NCBI RefSeq assembly: GCF_028009165.1
Contig: NC_079241.1
Coordinates: 1-64,000 of the forward strand
From: Akanthomyces muscarius
Taxonomy: Eukaryota; Ascomycota; Sordariomycetes; Hypocreales; Cordycipitaceae
Length of the DNA stretch: 64,000 bases
Direction of reading: 5' to 3'
Shown: positions 1 to 11,113 of the stretch, in pieces
Numbering within the stretch: the stretch's first letter is position 1
Layout: each line of letters opens with the position of its first letter
Notes under the pieces: generated by a model
Seen by the model: the letters and a program-made list of their open reading frames with translations, nothing else
Told to the model about the DNA's origin: nothing
The model's database searches: none
Made by a program: the position numbers and the translations under genes

Positions 1-720
1 CTAGGTTTAGGTTTAGGTTAGGGCTTCTTCTATAGGGAACTTGAAAACATAGCTTAGGGTCTAGGTTTAGGTCTAGGTTAGGGTTTGAACGTGTCTTTTA
101 ACGCGAATTATTTCCGCTAGCGCGAAAATATAAGTCCTTTATAGTACTTTTAAATGTAGGGTCTAGGTTTGGGTTTAGGTTAGGGTCTCTTCTATAAGGA
201 ACGTAAAAAGTAGCTTAGGGTTTAGGTTTGGGTTTAGGTTAGGGTTTCTTCTATAGGGAATGTAAAAAGTAGCTTAGGGTCTAGGTTTAGGTCTAGGTTA
301 GGGTTTAAACGTGTCTTTTAACGCGAATTATTTCCGCTAGCGCGAAAATATAAGTCCTTTATAGTACTTTTAAATGTAGGGTCTAGGTTTGGGTTTAGGT
401 TAGGGTTTCTTCTATAAGGAACTTAAAATAATAGGGTAGGGTCTAGGTTTAGGTCTAGGTTAGGGTTGCTTTTAGAAGGATCTTAAAAATATAGCTTAGG
501 GTCTAGGTTAGGGTTGGACTTAGGGTTACTTCTATAAGGAATAGAAAAAGTAGCTTAGGGTCTAGGTTAGGGTTAGATATAGGGTGGCTTCTTTAAGGGA
601 CGTTAAAGGTAGTATAGGGTTTAGGGTAGGGTTAGACGTAAAGTGGCTTCTATAATATATAGAAGAAAGTAGTGTAAAGTATAGGGTAGGGTCTTATATA
701 AAATAAGATATAGTAGTAAG
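1..720. repeat. Degenerate telomere-like array with a longer interleaved repeat unit
   Basis: Runs of TTTAGG, TCTAGG, TTGGG and TTAGGG variants are interleaved with a longer unit. The stretch containing acgcgaattatttccgctag occurs near 100 and again near 320, each time followed by the same AT-rich spacer and another telomere-like block. Perfect TTAGGG tandems are rare, so the array is decayed or a telomere-derived satellite. The G-rich strand is the + strand, opposite to what a left chromosome end would show. It fades into AT-rich sequence after about 650. Confidence 0.75.
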
Positions 721-1590
721 AAGAAAAGAAAGAACTATAAAGTGTAAGATAGAGTAAAAAGGTTTAATAATAGTATAGTACTCTACTAAAAAGAACTAGA
801 ATATAAGTAAAATAGGGTTTTATACTAGAATATAATAGTAAAGTAAATATAGAGTCTAGTTATATAGAATATAGTAAAGTAGTAAAAGGATCTCTTTTAT
901 TTCTCTATTAATAAAGAGACTATAATATAAAGATAAATACTAAACAATCTTTAAATTATATAGTATCTTAAATAGAAAAAAAGAACTACTATGAAAAATA
1001 ATAGAAAGTAACTAAATAGTATAATAAGATAAGGCTTATTTTATAGAAAAAGTCCTTTTTATATTTACTAGTATATAGAATAAGGTAGAATAGAAAGGTA
1101 CTTTTAGTATAGGGTAAGGGAATAAAAAAATAAAATAAAAAACTAGTTTAATTTAAAAAAGAAATAGAAATAGTAAATAGAAAAGTAATATAGATAGCTA
1201 AAAATAACCCTAAAAGAGTGTTAGTTACCTTCTAAGACAGGTAGGGGTCCTATAGGCGCTAGAAACAGGGGTCGAACTACGTGGGTAGCCCTGTACGACA
1301 TGGAGAGCCCTGTAGAGAGCTGAAAACAGGCCGGGAAGAGTGCTAGTTGCCTTCCGAGACAGGTAGGGGTCCTAGGGCGCTGGAAACAGGGGTCTAGTTA
1401 CGTGGGTAGCCCTGGGAGACATGGAGAGCCCTGTAGAGAGCTGAAAATAGGCCGGGAAGAGTGTAAAGGCTGTGAAATTGCCTTGTGAGACTTAGAAGGG
1501 CCTAGATTCACCCTAGAAGACCTGTTAGAGTCTTTCCGAGGCCTTTCTAGCTATATAATACCTTTCTTTCCCTCTTTCTTCCTTCCTTCT
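721..1590. repeat. AT-rich RIP-like block containing a two-copy 122-bp tandem duplication
   Basis: Up to about 1200 the sequence is AT-rich with no supported gene. From about 1216 to 1460 a GC-richer segment carries two near-identical copies of a unit about 122 bp long; the marker gacaggtaggggtcct starts at 1236 and again at 1358. The copies differ by a handful of mostly transition changes. No reading frame of interest was seen. Confidence 0.5.
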
Positions 1591-2402
1591 CTCCCTTACA
1601 CACACACTTCTTCTTTTCTTTGTTTTTCTACCTCTTCTAAGTAGTCTTTCTACTTACCCTCTTTCTTCTTAAAGAAAACATATCTTCCCTTTTTTACTAA
1701 GCACTTCTCTACTCTTTACTCTCTACCCTTTACTTCCTACTCTTTACTCTCTATCCTTTTTACCTCTTTACTTTTACTTACCTACCTTTACCTTATTATA
1801 AGGTCCTTTCTATTAGAGAATACTTTTATTCTCTTTAGATACCTTTCTCTACTAGAAGATACTTAGTATTTTCTACTAGATGTCCTATCTCTCTATAAAG
1901 GATACCTAGTATCTTTATAGACGTCCTATCTATCTACTAGAAGTACACTTTAGAAGTCCTTTCTAGTAGATTTATCCAGTAGAGGCACACTTTAGAAGTA
2001 CCCTCTAGTATATACCTCTTTCTACTAGAAGAATCTTGGTTTTTCTAGTAGGTGGCCTCTCTCTTACCTACTTTTTAAAATACACTTTATAAGTGCCTTT
2101 TACTAGTATACTGTCCTATCTTAGCCTTTCTAGCTATAAAGAAGTACCTAGTACTTTTAGTAGCTAAAAGGGTTCTCTTTTTACTAGAAGTACACTTTAG
2201 AAGTCCCTTCTAGTAGAAATCCTTTTCTTATAAGAAAGGCTGTGTTTTTTTTTATACCTTTTCCTGCTTTCTATAGTAACTACCACTATAAATAGCCCTC
2301 TAGAAGCCTTCTAGCACCTCTTATAGCTCTATCCACTATAACAGGTCTTAGAAGTGTCTTTAGCGGCCTCTTTCTAGTACTAGTACCTATAATAGTAGCG
2401 CT
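1591..2402. other. Pyrimidine-rich, low-complexity stretch with short repeated motifs, no gene seen
   Basis: The + strand is strongly CT-rich (cttcctt, ctttact, ctctacc runs). From about 1850 there are repeated short motifs such as agtacactttagaagt and tctagtaga. It lies just upstream of the non-LTR element and may be its 5' untranslated region or older satellite sequence. I see nothing that supports a host gene. Confidence 0.4.
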
Positions 2403-2695
2403 AAGGCGTCCATAACACACGTCGGCACACGTTGGCACACGCCAGCACACGCCCGGAGCCGCCAGCAGCCTTCCGGCACACGCCCGAAGCCGCTAGCAGC
2501 CTTCCAGCACACGTCGGCACACGTTGGCACACGCCAGCACACGCCAGCACACGCCTGAAGCCTCCAGCAGCCTTCCGGCACACGCCAGCACACGCCCGAA
2601 GCCGCCAGCAGCCTTCCGGCACACGCCCGAAGCCGCTAGCAGCCTTCTGGCACACGCCCATAGCCGCCAGCAGCCTCCAGCACTGGCCCAAGGCC
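2403..2695 (+). repeat. GC-rich tandem repeat at the 5' end of the non-LTR element
   Basis: Variable units built from gcacacgcccgaagccgcc and agcagccttccggcac, interspersed with shorter acgtcggcac and acgccagcac units, are repeated across about 290 bp. It is in frame with the retroelement reading frame and could be read as an Ala/Pro/His-rich leader. Alternatively it is an untranslated, promoter-like tandem array before the more likely ATG at 2702. Confidence 0.6.
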
Positions 2696-5600
2696 GCTAC
2701 GATGGCAAAGGACAGGTGCCCGACCTGTAAAGGCTGGTACGCTGACTTGCTCGACCATATACGCAAAAACCACCCCCAAGCCCACTATACGGACCGTCAG
2801 TTGCAAATTACAGGCCTTGTTAGCTGCCCGGACTGTGGCACAGCCTGCCGTGGCCGCCACGGCGTGGCAACCCACAGAGCCAAGGTCCACGGCGTTAAAG
2901 GAACCTCCCAGGTCTCTACACTTCCACGGGTACACACACAGCCTATACAAGTCAAAGAGCCCTCCCCAACGCCCTCCAACGACTCGACCCTCCCTATAGA
3001 CCTCCTAGTACACCTAGAAGGCTCTATACAGGACCCGGAACCCTCTCCAACCCCCTCAGAAGGCCTCTACGACAGCCTAGAAGACTCCCTGGCACCCTCT
3101 ATCGAGCTAGGAGACGCTGGAAGCTGTACGCCGGCCTCCCAGGTCTCCTCCGTACCTGTGGAAGACTCTCCAGCGCCCTCTAGCGACCCTTTCGCCTCCG
3201 AAGACGACGTTCCAGCGCCTTCCCAGGCTATCCAGGTCCAAATAGGCACAAAAAGACGCCTATCAGGACCTTCAGAGGGTCCTAGACCTGCTAGAAGACC
3301 CGTCCCACCTGCAAAGGACGCCCCTAGCAGCCAGGAAGAGACAATCCGAGCCCCAGAGAGGCTAGCAGGCCTCCACAGCTCTATCAACACATCCCAGGCC
3401 GCTGCCTGGTTCGAACCACCCACCCCAGCACAAAGACCTACCCTATACATATCCTCCCCGAGCGCCCAGGAGGCCCACACGGCTACTCTAGCACCTATAC
3501 TCGCCAAAACAGCTATACAGCAGCTACAACGCTTTATGAAGGTACCTATACCGACCTATAAGCTCCGACCTAGGCCTGCCCGGATCTTCCATCTAGTAGC
3601 GAACCGGCTTGCTGTAAAATTCGTCGCTAGGCCTTCGGAAACAACCCTCCTACACTTCCTACTACTCCCTAGGATCCTAGGGCTCGGGTTAGAGTAGGGA
3701 AACCTCCCTAGGCTCTTAAAGGACTATCCAGACAACCTAGATACCCTAGAGGTCCCTACCTACCCTATACGAGAAGACACGTCCTTCTCTACCGCCGAAA
3801 AGAAGGCTACACACCTTCTAGAAGCCGGTTTCTTAGGAAGAGCGTCTAGGACGATAGTGGACAATTCGCCACTAGCGCCTATAGACGCCTCTACCCTAGA
3901 GACCCTCCGTCAGAAACACCCTATAGGGCCTTCTGACCCCTTCAACTCCCCAACAAGCCCGTCTCCAGGCCAGAAGATCCCTATAGAAGCGATCCTATCC
4001 ACTATAAGCTCTATAAGCAGGGAAAAGGCCGCCGGACCGTCCGGCTGGACCCGGTACCTGCTAGACATCGCTATAGCGAAGGATTCAGCGGTCCTAGAGC
4101 TCCTACGGCTGCTGGCGGACATGATACGGCAAGGCACAGCACCTGGAAAGGACCTCCTAACGTCCTCACGGCTTATTGCCCTGAAGAAGAAGGACGGGGG
4201 TATAAGACCTATCGCGATAGGCGATATACTCTATAGGGTAGCTACGAAAGCGATCCTAGCTACCCTATACCAGGACGGCATGCTCCTACCGAACCAACTA
4301 GGCGTTGGAAGCCCGGGAGGCGTGGAACCAGCGATCTTCCTCCTTTCAGAGGCAATTACAGGGGGGAATAAGCTAAAAGCACGCTCTATCGGCTCGTTAG
4401 ACGCCGAAAACGCCTTTAACGCCCTCCCTCGGAAGGCTATAGCGGCTGCTGTTAGCCTCTATGCCCCTGTATTTTACAGGTCAGCACAGTGGGCGTATAA
4501 CCACGCCGCGGTACTCTTCCTAGAGGACGGAAGCACTATAGCGAGCTCTTCAGGGGTACGCCAGGGAGACCCTCTTAGCGCCTTTATCTGGTCCCTAGCG
4601 TACCGCCCTACCCTAGAGGCTGCACAGAAGGCCCTGCCAAAGGACGTCTTTATCTCGTACCTAGATGATACCTATATTATCTCTAGAGAGAAGGACCCTA
4701 GGGAAAAGGTCTTCCAGGCCTTCCACGGGTCCCCAATCAAGCTAAACCCCTACAAATCCACCTTTTATACCCTAGAAGAGGTCAGAAAAGAAGGACTCAA
4801 CGCCCTAGGAACCTATATAGGCCCCCTAGAGCAAAGAAGAGCCTTCCTACAGGGTAAGATAGATACTCTTAAGAGAGTCTTATCTACTCTAGAGAATATG
4901 CCTAAACAGCATGCTCTCCTTCTCCTACGAGGAAGTATTACCTTCCTACTTAGGCACCTTCTCAGGCAGCTAGCTCCTAGTGGCCTGGAAGACCTATACT
5001 ACGAAATCGACCGCCTTACCCTACACACCGTCGAAAAGCTCGCCTCGAAAGATCCCTCAGCACCTATCCAAGCCAACCAGGACCTTCTAGCCCTCCCAAC
5101 ACGTATGGGAGGCCTAGGACTTACCCTATACGCGGAGATGCCTTACACACACTATAGCCACGCCCAGAAAGCGTCCTCTATAGTGCTCGACGGCTTCCAG
5201 AGAGGCCCCCTCCTCTCTAGCGCCCCTATAGCGCTCCCAACAGACCTCCCAGCGGACCTAGCGTCCTTCCCAGCGCCTAGCTGGGGCGTGCAGGTACCCC
5301 TGGAAGCCCCGGAAGGGCCCGGACAGGTCCGAATCCCCCCAGATAAGCCCTCTATAAAGGACATCAACCAGGGAAGGCTCCAGAGGGTCAAGGACCAGCT
5401 TACCCTACACGGACAACGGGCCCTACTGGAAAATTCGACCTACCTTAGCCGGAAGTGGCTGGAAGTGCTGCCAACATCAAAACAAACCAAACTAGCAGAC
5501 TTCCAAGTCACAGAAGGCCTTAGGGTACGTCTTATTCTTCCTGTACGCCCACTTAACGTACCCTGTACCTACTGTGGCTCTATAGTCACGATAGGACACG

Positions 5601-6706
5601 AGGATACCTGTAAAGGCGCTGAAAGGCACTGGCAAATCCGCCATAACGCCATCGTCAGGGCCCTGTTCAACGCAACCGTTGCTACCCTGGACCCAAAGCT
5701 CGAGCCGAAGCTCCAGGGTAACCAGGACCTCCGCCCAGACCTATCCACAACCTTAAATGGCTCGGTTAGGTACTATGACGTCCAAATTGTCGCTATAAAC
5801 AAGGCGTCAGCACGAGAGGACCCCCAGAAGGCCCTACAGGAGGCTGCAGACGCTAAAAGGGCTAAATACAGGTCCCTAGGACCCCAATTTTACCCGATTA
5901 TTATCTCTGCTGGTGGCCTAATGGAAAAGGCAACCACAAAGACCTATAAGGACCTGCAGACCACTATAGGACCTGTGGCAGCTACCTGGCTGGACACAAT
6001 GGTCTCTTTAGCGCTCTACAAGGCCCGGGTACACTCTAGCGCCTCTATCGCTAGGAAGCAGCCGCCTCCTAGCACCTCGTGGGCCGCTATACGCGAAGGG
6101 CTCCGGGGAGGACCTGCCACACAGACCCTCATGCCCCCCCAGCACGTCCAGCGGTCCTTTCAGCGCTCTTCAGCGCCTATAACAGCCGCCCAGCGCCCGT
6201 CAGTGCCTGCAGCAGCCGCCCAGCGCTCTTTAGTGCCTGCAGCAGCCGCCCAGCGCTCTTCAGTGCCTGTAGCAGCCACCCAGCGCCCGTCAGTGCCTGC
6301 AGCAGCCGCCCAGCGCCCGTCAGTGCCTGCAACAGCCGCCCAGCGCCCGTCAGTGCCAGCAACAGCCGCCCAGCGCCCTTCAGAGCCTACAGCAGCCGCC
6401 CAGCGCCCCACGGGCGCCTCCCGGTACATGCAGCACCTGTTAGAAGGAACCCAGCGCTCTCTAGCGCCTTCAGAAGGCTCCCAGCCACCGGAAACCTCGT
6501 CCCAGCGCTTCCAGAGGGAATACAAGGCTATGACAGCCGCCCAGAAGGCCCGGAACAGAGCCGCCAAGGGCCTGCCGGACCTCCCCTCCCCGCCGCCGCC
6601 CCTCCGGCGCTCCCAGCGCTCTACAACAGCCTCCCAGCAGCCACCCCAGCGCTCCCAGCGGTCAACCAGCTCCCCAACTGCCTCCCAGCAGCTCCTAGGC
6701 AGCTAA
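2432..6706 (+). pseudogene. Non-LTR retrotransposon (LINE) with CCHH fingers, reverse transcriptase and restriction-like endonuclease, one in-frame stop
   Basis: One reading frame runs from 2432 (more likely ATG 2702) to 6706 and is broken only by a TAG at 3695-3697; the codons on both sides stay in frame, and the segment 3698-3856 is also open. The N-terminal part has two C2H2-type fingers (CPTCK... and CPDCG..., from about 2717). The polymerase core shows GIRPIAIGD, SLDAENAFN, GVRQGDPLS and the catalytic YLDD (about 4658-4669). Downstream come a Cys/His knuckle starting CTYCG (about 5568) and RPDLS...YYDVQI (about 5732-5787), the pattern of the PD-(D/E)XK endonuclease of R2/CRE-type elements. 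The C-terminus is a Pro/Ala/Gln-rich tandem repeat. Single-ORF elements with this endonuclease are site-specific, and some fungal members target telomeric repeats. The stop may make this copy inactive; a GAG, CAG, AAG or TGG ancestor codon would each need one change. Confidence 0.85.
6140..6410 (+). repeat. 30-bp tandem repeat coding for a 10-residue Ala/Gln/Pro repeat
   Basis: About eight units of roughly 30 bp encode variants of AAAQRPSVPA near the C-terminus of the retroelement protein. Units differ by point changes such as QRSSVPV and QRPSEPT. The role is unknown; a disordered linker or nucleic-acid-binding tail is possible. Confidence 0.8.
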
Positions 6707-7020
6707 GAGCCACTATAACGCCCCTCTACCCACTATAACACCTATAGTAACACCCTCTACCAGCTAGAACACACATTCTAGCACCTTCTAGCAGCTAGAA
6801 CACACACTCTAGCGCCTTCTAAGCAGCTAGAACACACGCTCTAGCACCTTCTAGCAGCTAGAACACACACTCTAGCGCCTCTAGCAGCCAGAACACGCGC
6901 TCTAGCACCTCTATCAGCTAGAACCCACGTCCTAGCACCTTCTATAGCTAGAACACATATTCTAGCACCCCCCCTCCACCTACCCTATACCACCCACCCT
7001 ATACTACCTACCCTATACTC
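6707..7020 (+). repeat. Tandem repeat in the 3' tail of the non-LTR element
   Basis: After the stop of the retroelement frame, units of about 30-35 bp built on agctagaacacacactctag and cgccttctagc recur about seven times up to roughly 6970. A short CCCTAA pair (7131-7144) lies about 160 bp further on. This fits a 3' untranslated region followed by telomere-like target sequence, but the exact 3' end of the element is not defined. Confidence 0.55.
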
Positions 7021-8480
7021 TCTTTCTTAGGACACTCTCCTCTTTACTTTCTTTCCTTACTATTACTTTCTCTAAATGTATTATTAGAAAATTCCCGAGC
7101 GAGCTAGCTTAGATAACTCAATTTACAGTTTCTAACCCTAACCACTACCCCCACCCTCCAAAAATTTATACTTCAACCACAACTTCAACTTCAACTTCAA
7201 CTTCAACCTAACACTAACTTCTCAACCTCACTTCACTTTCTACACAAACTACACTTCAACTTCAACTTCACTTTTAACACAAACTACACTTCAACTTCAA
7301 CTTCAACACAAACTACACTTTCAGAGGTTAAGAGGCTAAAAGGCTAAAAGGCAAGAAAGTAGAAAAGGTAAAGAGCTAAAAAGCTGAAGAGGGAAAGAGG
7401 TAAAGAGGCACAGACGTAAAGTAGTAGAGACGTAAACAGGCTCACTACAGCTCCAGCTCCAGAAGCACAAGCCCCGCACGTTGCACCAGCCGTACTCCAA
7501 CCTCCTGTGTGAAGAAGCCGTCTGCTAAGGAAAAAAGCAGCAAAAGGCTTGCCTCACACCTTGTCCACCCACAAGAAAGGAAAGAGAAGCGAAAGGGTGG
7601 GAGGGCGGAAGTGAAGGGGGAGGGCGCTCTCGGCAACGAGTTGCGAAGACAGGCGTAGGCACTGACACTCTTAGGACCAGTCCTCTACACAACCCTTGAC
7701 CCTACTCTAGGCATAACTTACACTCAGGGTTGGTGTTAGGGTACGCCAGGGTTAGGGTTCTGTTAGGGTTGTCCGTTGAGAGTAGTGACTAGGTCTCTGC
7801 TTCAACTTGTAGCTCCAAAAACACGCGCTTCCCGTTCCAGCGAAGATGTACTGGTCCCGCCTCCAGTGCCCTAAGCTCTGTCACCGAGGAAGAAGGACAG
7901 AGAGCGAAAGACTCTCCTCGCACGCTGTCCACCGGAAGGAAGAAAGGAAGGAAGAGACGTAAGAGGGTCGGATGGTTAGTGTCTAGACTGTTTCAGCGAG
8001 GGGTTACGAAGAGAGGGTCAAAACAATCCTCCGTCTTCCCCTTCACCCTGCTGCACGCACTTTGTCTCGCAGCGCCCTAACCCTAAGTGGAAGGGTTATG
8101 GTTGGTGTTGGTGTTGGCGTTACGGCTCGGGTGAGGGTGAGGCTGAGGGAGAAAGGGAAGGAGGGGCGGGTAGGGGCGGGAAAGGAAGAGGAACAGGACA
8201 GCAGCAACGAAAGGAGTAACTAAAAAAAAATGGTAGAGTTTAGTTAACGAGAAAAACTAAACAGGCAAAAAAAAGAGAGGGACCGGGACTGAGACAAAGA
8301 ACTGGAAACCCAAAAAAAAAGGGGGGGGAAGAAAAGAAGAAAAGGAAAAAGAGCTGAGCAGAACAGGCTACTAGAATATACTCTTAGTCCGTGCATTATG
8401 AGTCTTTCGTGAAGACTGTCCTACTTCACCAACTAGTTTTCATCAACTCATTAACTGCTACACCGAACCCTACCCTGCAG
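7021..8480. other. Low-complexity subtelomeric stretch with scattered telomere-like motifs
   Basis: Holds a (CTTCAA)n-type microsatellite (about 7175-7320), purine-rich blocks (7320-7440 and 8220-8360), and isolated telomeric motifs in both orientations: ctaaccctaacc at 7131, gttagggtacgccagggttaggg near 7733-7755 and ccctaaccctaa near 8071. No coding region could be supported. Confidence 0.5.
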
Positions 8481-9011
8481 CACTTATACAGTTACGATCT
8501 GCTTATTGGTTGGCATAATACGAAGCGCCTCGCTGCGCCATGCCGCGTGGTTTGAATATTTGCTCTCGCCATGTTTTTTTTTCATCGCTAATCCATACCC
8601 GGGCCGTAACGAGCCAGGCCCGCTGCCTGGCGCCGTCCTCCCGATCAGATTCGGCTCAAAGCAGCTTCGCTTGATTTTCTTTTGGGACAAGATACTTAGG
8701 CAGTTGGGTTGGAGGCGTTGTACAGAGTATTGTAGAGGGTCTATTGAAGAATCCCATTTGAGCTCTTGAATGTAGTGGCCTTCCCTATATCCACCATGCT
8801 TTTGTTTGTAGTACGAACCTTTGGCTCATCCGCATTGCGATCCTGTAGATTATTCGCAGCGCAGCTTTGCGCCCTATGCCTGGCCATACCCTGAACTGGA
8901 CACAATACTCAGAGAATCACAGCTTGGCAACAGCTTTGGTCTAGATGCCAGCTCAGCGGTGCGGCTCTATATCACACAATCGATGTTTTTTAAAAACCCT
9001 TTTCTTTTAAA
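8481..9011. other. No supported gene
   Basis: Several short frames exist on both strands but none shows a recognisable domain, splice structure or convincing start. This is the stretch where the missing C-terminal part of the neighbouring SET gene would be expected, and I could not recognise it. Confidence 0.35.
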
Positions 9012-10018
9012 TCAACCATCCGCTGAAAACTCCTCTTTGGCTGGGGCAACTGCTTGCAACTCGGCGCCTTCTTCTGCTTCGCATTTGCTGCACGAACAGT
9101 GAAACCCCCACAACGAGCGTAAATGCTGGCGGCGTGATTGGAGGGCCATCGCGGGCTGCAGATACGATATTGTGATTTCTGTCCCGGCGAAAATCGTCGT
9201 CGTAGCCGTCACATATTGCGTAAGGGAAGCCACATCGAAATGATATGCAGCGTTGGGCCCGCAGTCGTGGTTCAGCATCTTCCATAGGTCAGCGTCTGAG
9301 TGGTGCTAGATCTCGCGCTAGCCTGTCAGTGTGGTGCGCCACGTACTGAAATATCCGGGAAAACGGCGTGGTATGCCTTGTCCCCGACCATCACCGCAAA
9401 CGCGTTGGTTCGAATCCGATCCGTCAAGGCGTCGACTTGCCCAGCACCGTCTAGCTGCCAAAACATGGAGCGCGTTCGTAGAGGCAGTGCGGCGACCGCC
9501 TCGTGGTGAACCTCCACCCACTGCGCCCTGTCCAGGTCTGTGTACACGTCCAAGTCAAGCAGCAGCACCGGCCGACGAGCCATGACTACATCTCCGCGCT
9601 GCAGCGTCCGCGTAGCGATCAGACCGCGGCCCCGGCCGGGAGTGTTGACCACGTCGAGCAAGCCGGCCTCTTCCGTGTTTTGCGTGGAAAAAGCATCTTC
9701 TTCATAAAACGCCGCTAGTCGTCCAAGGTAGTCGGCCTGGTCGGCTGTTCCCAGTACGCCTATGCCGCCGTGACTTCCAAACTCGTGCGAAGAATATAGA
9801 TGAAAAGAGCCTAAGGACTTTTGCAACCTGGCCGGTAGCGCCTTTCGCCCTAGTGTTAGACGTCGCAGCACGCCCGGCGCTGGGCAATTGGTCCCCTCGG
9901 CTTGCCGCGCATAGGGCCATCCGGCCGACAGAAGCCGTGGCGCCCACAAGCACGCTGTACAATCACGTACCTGATCTGTGAGCAGCAGCAAAGAAGGCAG
10001 CAGTCCCGAGAGCTTCAT
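9012..10018 (-). CDS. SET-domain protein, probably truncated at the C-terminus
   Basis: Proposed exons are 9347-10018 and 9305-9012 (41-bp GT-AG intron at 9306-9346, unusually short), giving 321 residues. The start at 10018 gives a hydrophobic leader (MKLSGLLPSLLLL), as in a fungal family of SET proteins with an apparent signal peptide. Family-like landmarks follow: CLWAPRLL, FHLYSSHEFG, then the SET core with PGRGRGLIATRTLQRGD, the NHDCGPNAAY motif, GTEITISY and a WGFHCSCSKC post-SET motif. Full-length relatives usually continue well past the post-SET cysteines; here a stop follows after about 22 residues. The reading frame also extends upstream to 10147. SET domains usually methylate lysine, but substrate and localisation cannot be told. 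It may be a decaying gene. Confidence 0.6.
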
Positions 10019-10472
10019 GTCTGGCAGACGAAATGCATCCGCGCACGAGCGTACGTTGACGCTCTTTTCATGGTACGGTCGGAAGGGAGGAGACATCGGA
10101 AAGGACTGTATCGTCCGTCCGGACCGCCATACGAGCCACCTTGACACGGCTTCATCTTACGGTGGCGCCGGTGGCCTACCCCACCACGCCGTTGAGCGCT
10201 AATGCAGACTTGTATGGAAGCTTAGCTTAAGCTTGTCCTAGTGGCGTACAGGGCTTAGGTAGCCCTGCAGCCTGATTTTTTCCGTGGTAGCATGCGCTTT
10301 TGCTACGCTGGTGGCGCGTGACTGTTGTTCTTGTCATAGCCTCGTGAAGCCGAGACGATCGATGGCCTGCTCATTTCCCGATGGGCCTATACAGTCATAT
10401 ACAGGGCGGGGCGTGTGGTGCCAGGTCTGACCAGGGTTGTCCATTGGAGTTTGGAAGCAGAGCGAGTGTGGC
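10019..10472. other. Intergenic, upstream of two divergent genes, nothing specific seen
   Basis: Lies between the start of the SET gene (minus strand) and the small Cys-rich gene (plus strand), so it should hold both promoters. I saw no repeated motif or RNA gene. Confidence 0.3.
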
Positions 10473-10544
10473 ATGAAAATAAAGTCTGGACGCCGAGCCC
10501 CGAGCCTTTTCCTCTTTCTTCCCATCACCGCCACGCGATACGAC

Positions 10545-11113
10545 ATGGGAAAGATTCTCAACTTCACACTCGGTGATCCTCTTGCGGTAAGTTCAATTGG
10601 CTGTCATCCGGCCGACGGCGTAGAGCTGACGCTCGGCAGATCCAACAGTCATGGGTGTTTGACAGAGTCGCTTGCGGGCGTCTACCTGAAGAGTATCACT
10701 TGCCCATATTGTGCCGAGCCACGTTTTCTGCGAAGGAAAGCTCCGATGCTAGCCCCTATCCACTAGGTGCTGGGGATGAGTGGGAGTTGCTCCGGCCCTG
10801 CTGCCCCTTGGATCCTGACACCACGCAAGGCATAGCAAACAGATACTACACAGAGTATAATTGCATATCGAAATACTGTGCTACGTCAAACCAGACGCTC
10901 GCGGAAGGCTGGGAGGATTGTGCCAAGGCTGCGGTGCAATCAGGGGCGAAGAATTCGACGCCCATAACCGTCGACAGTAGGTGTGAATGGGTTGACTATG
11001 GCCTGGTGAAGAAAGGCCGAGAGGCGGAGGGCCAGGGCGCGAGCTTCCGGACTACAAAATCACGGGGCGTGGTGTTTTCGCTCGTGGTGGCTCTCGTGGC
11101 TTACATGGTATAA
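10545..11113 (+). CDS. Hypothetical small Cys-rich protein with hydrophobic C-terminus
   Basis: Proposed exons are 10545-10586 and 10640-11113, joined across a 53-bp GT-AG intron (gtaagt donor, cggcag acceptor) that keeps frame, giving about 171 residues. The same frame is open upstream to another ATG at 10473, which would add a basic, Leu/Phe-rich segment that is a poor signal peptide. The product has about eight cysteines, N-glycosylation-type sites (NQT, NST), and ends in a hydrophobic run (GVVFSLVVALVAYMV) like a GPI-attachment signal. A small cell-surface or secreted protein is possible. I do not recognise the family, and the first exon is uncertain. Confidence 0.4.

Noticed and set aside
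1..700. Calling a true chromosome end
   Set aside because: The repeat is degenerate and in the inverted orientation, so a functional telomere at position 1 is not supported.
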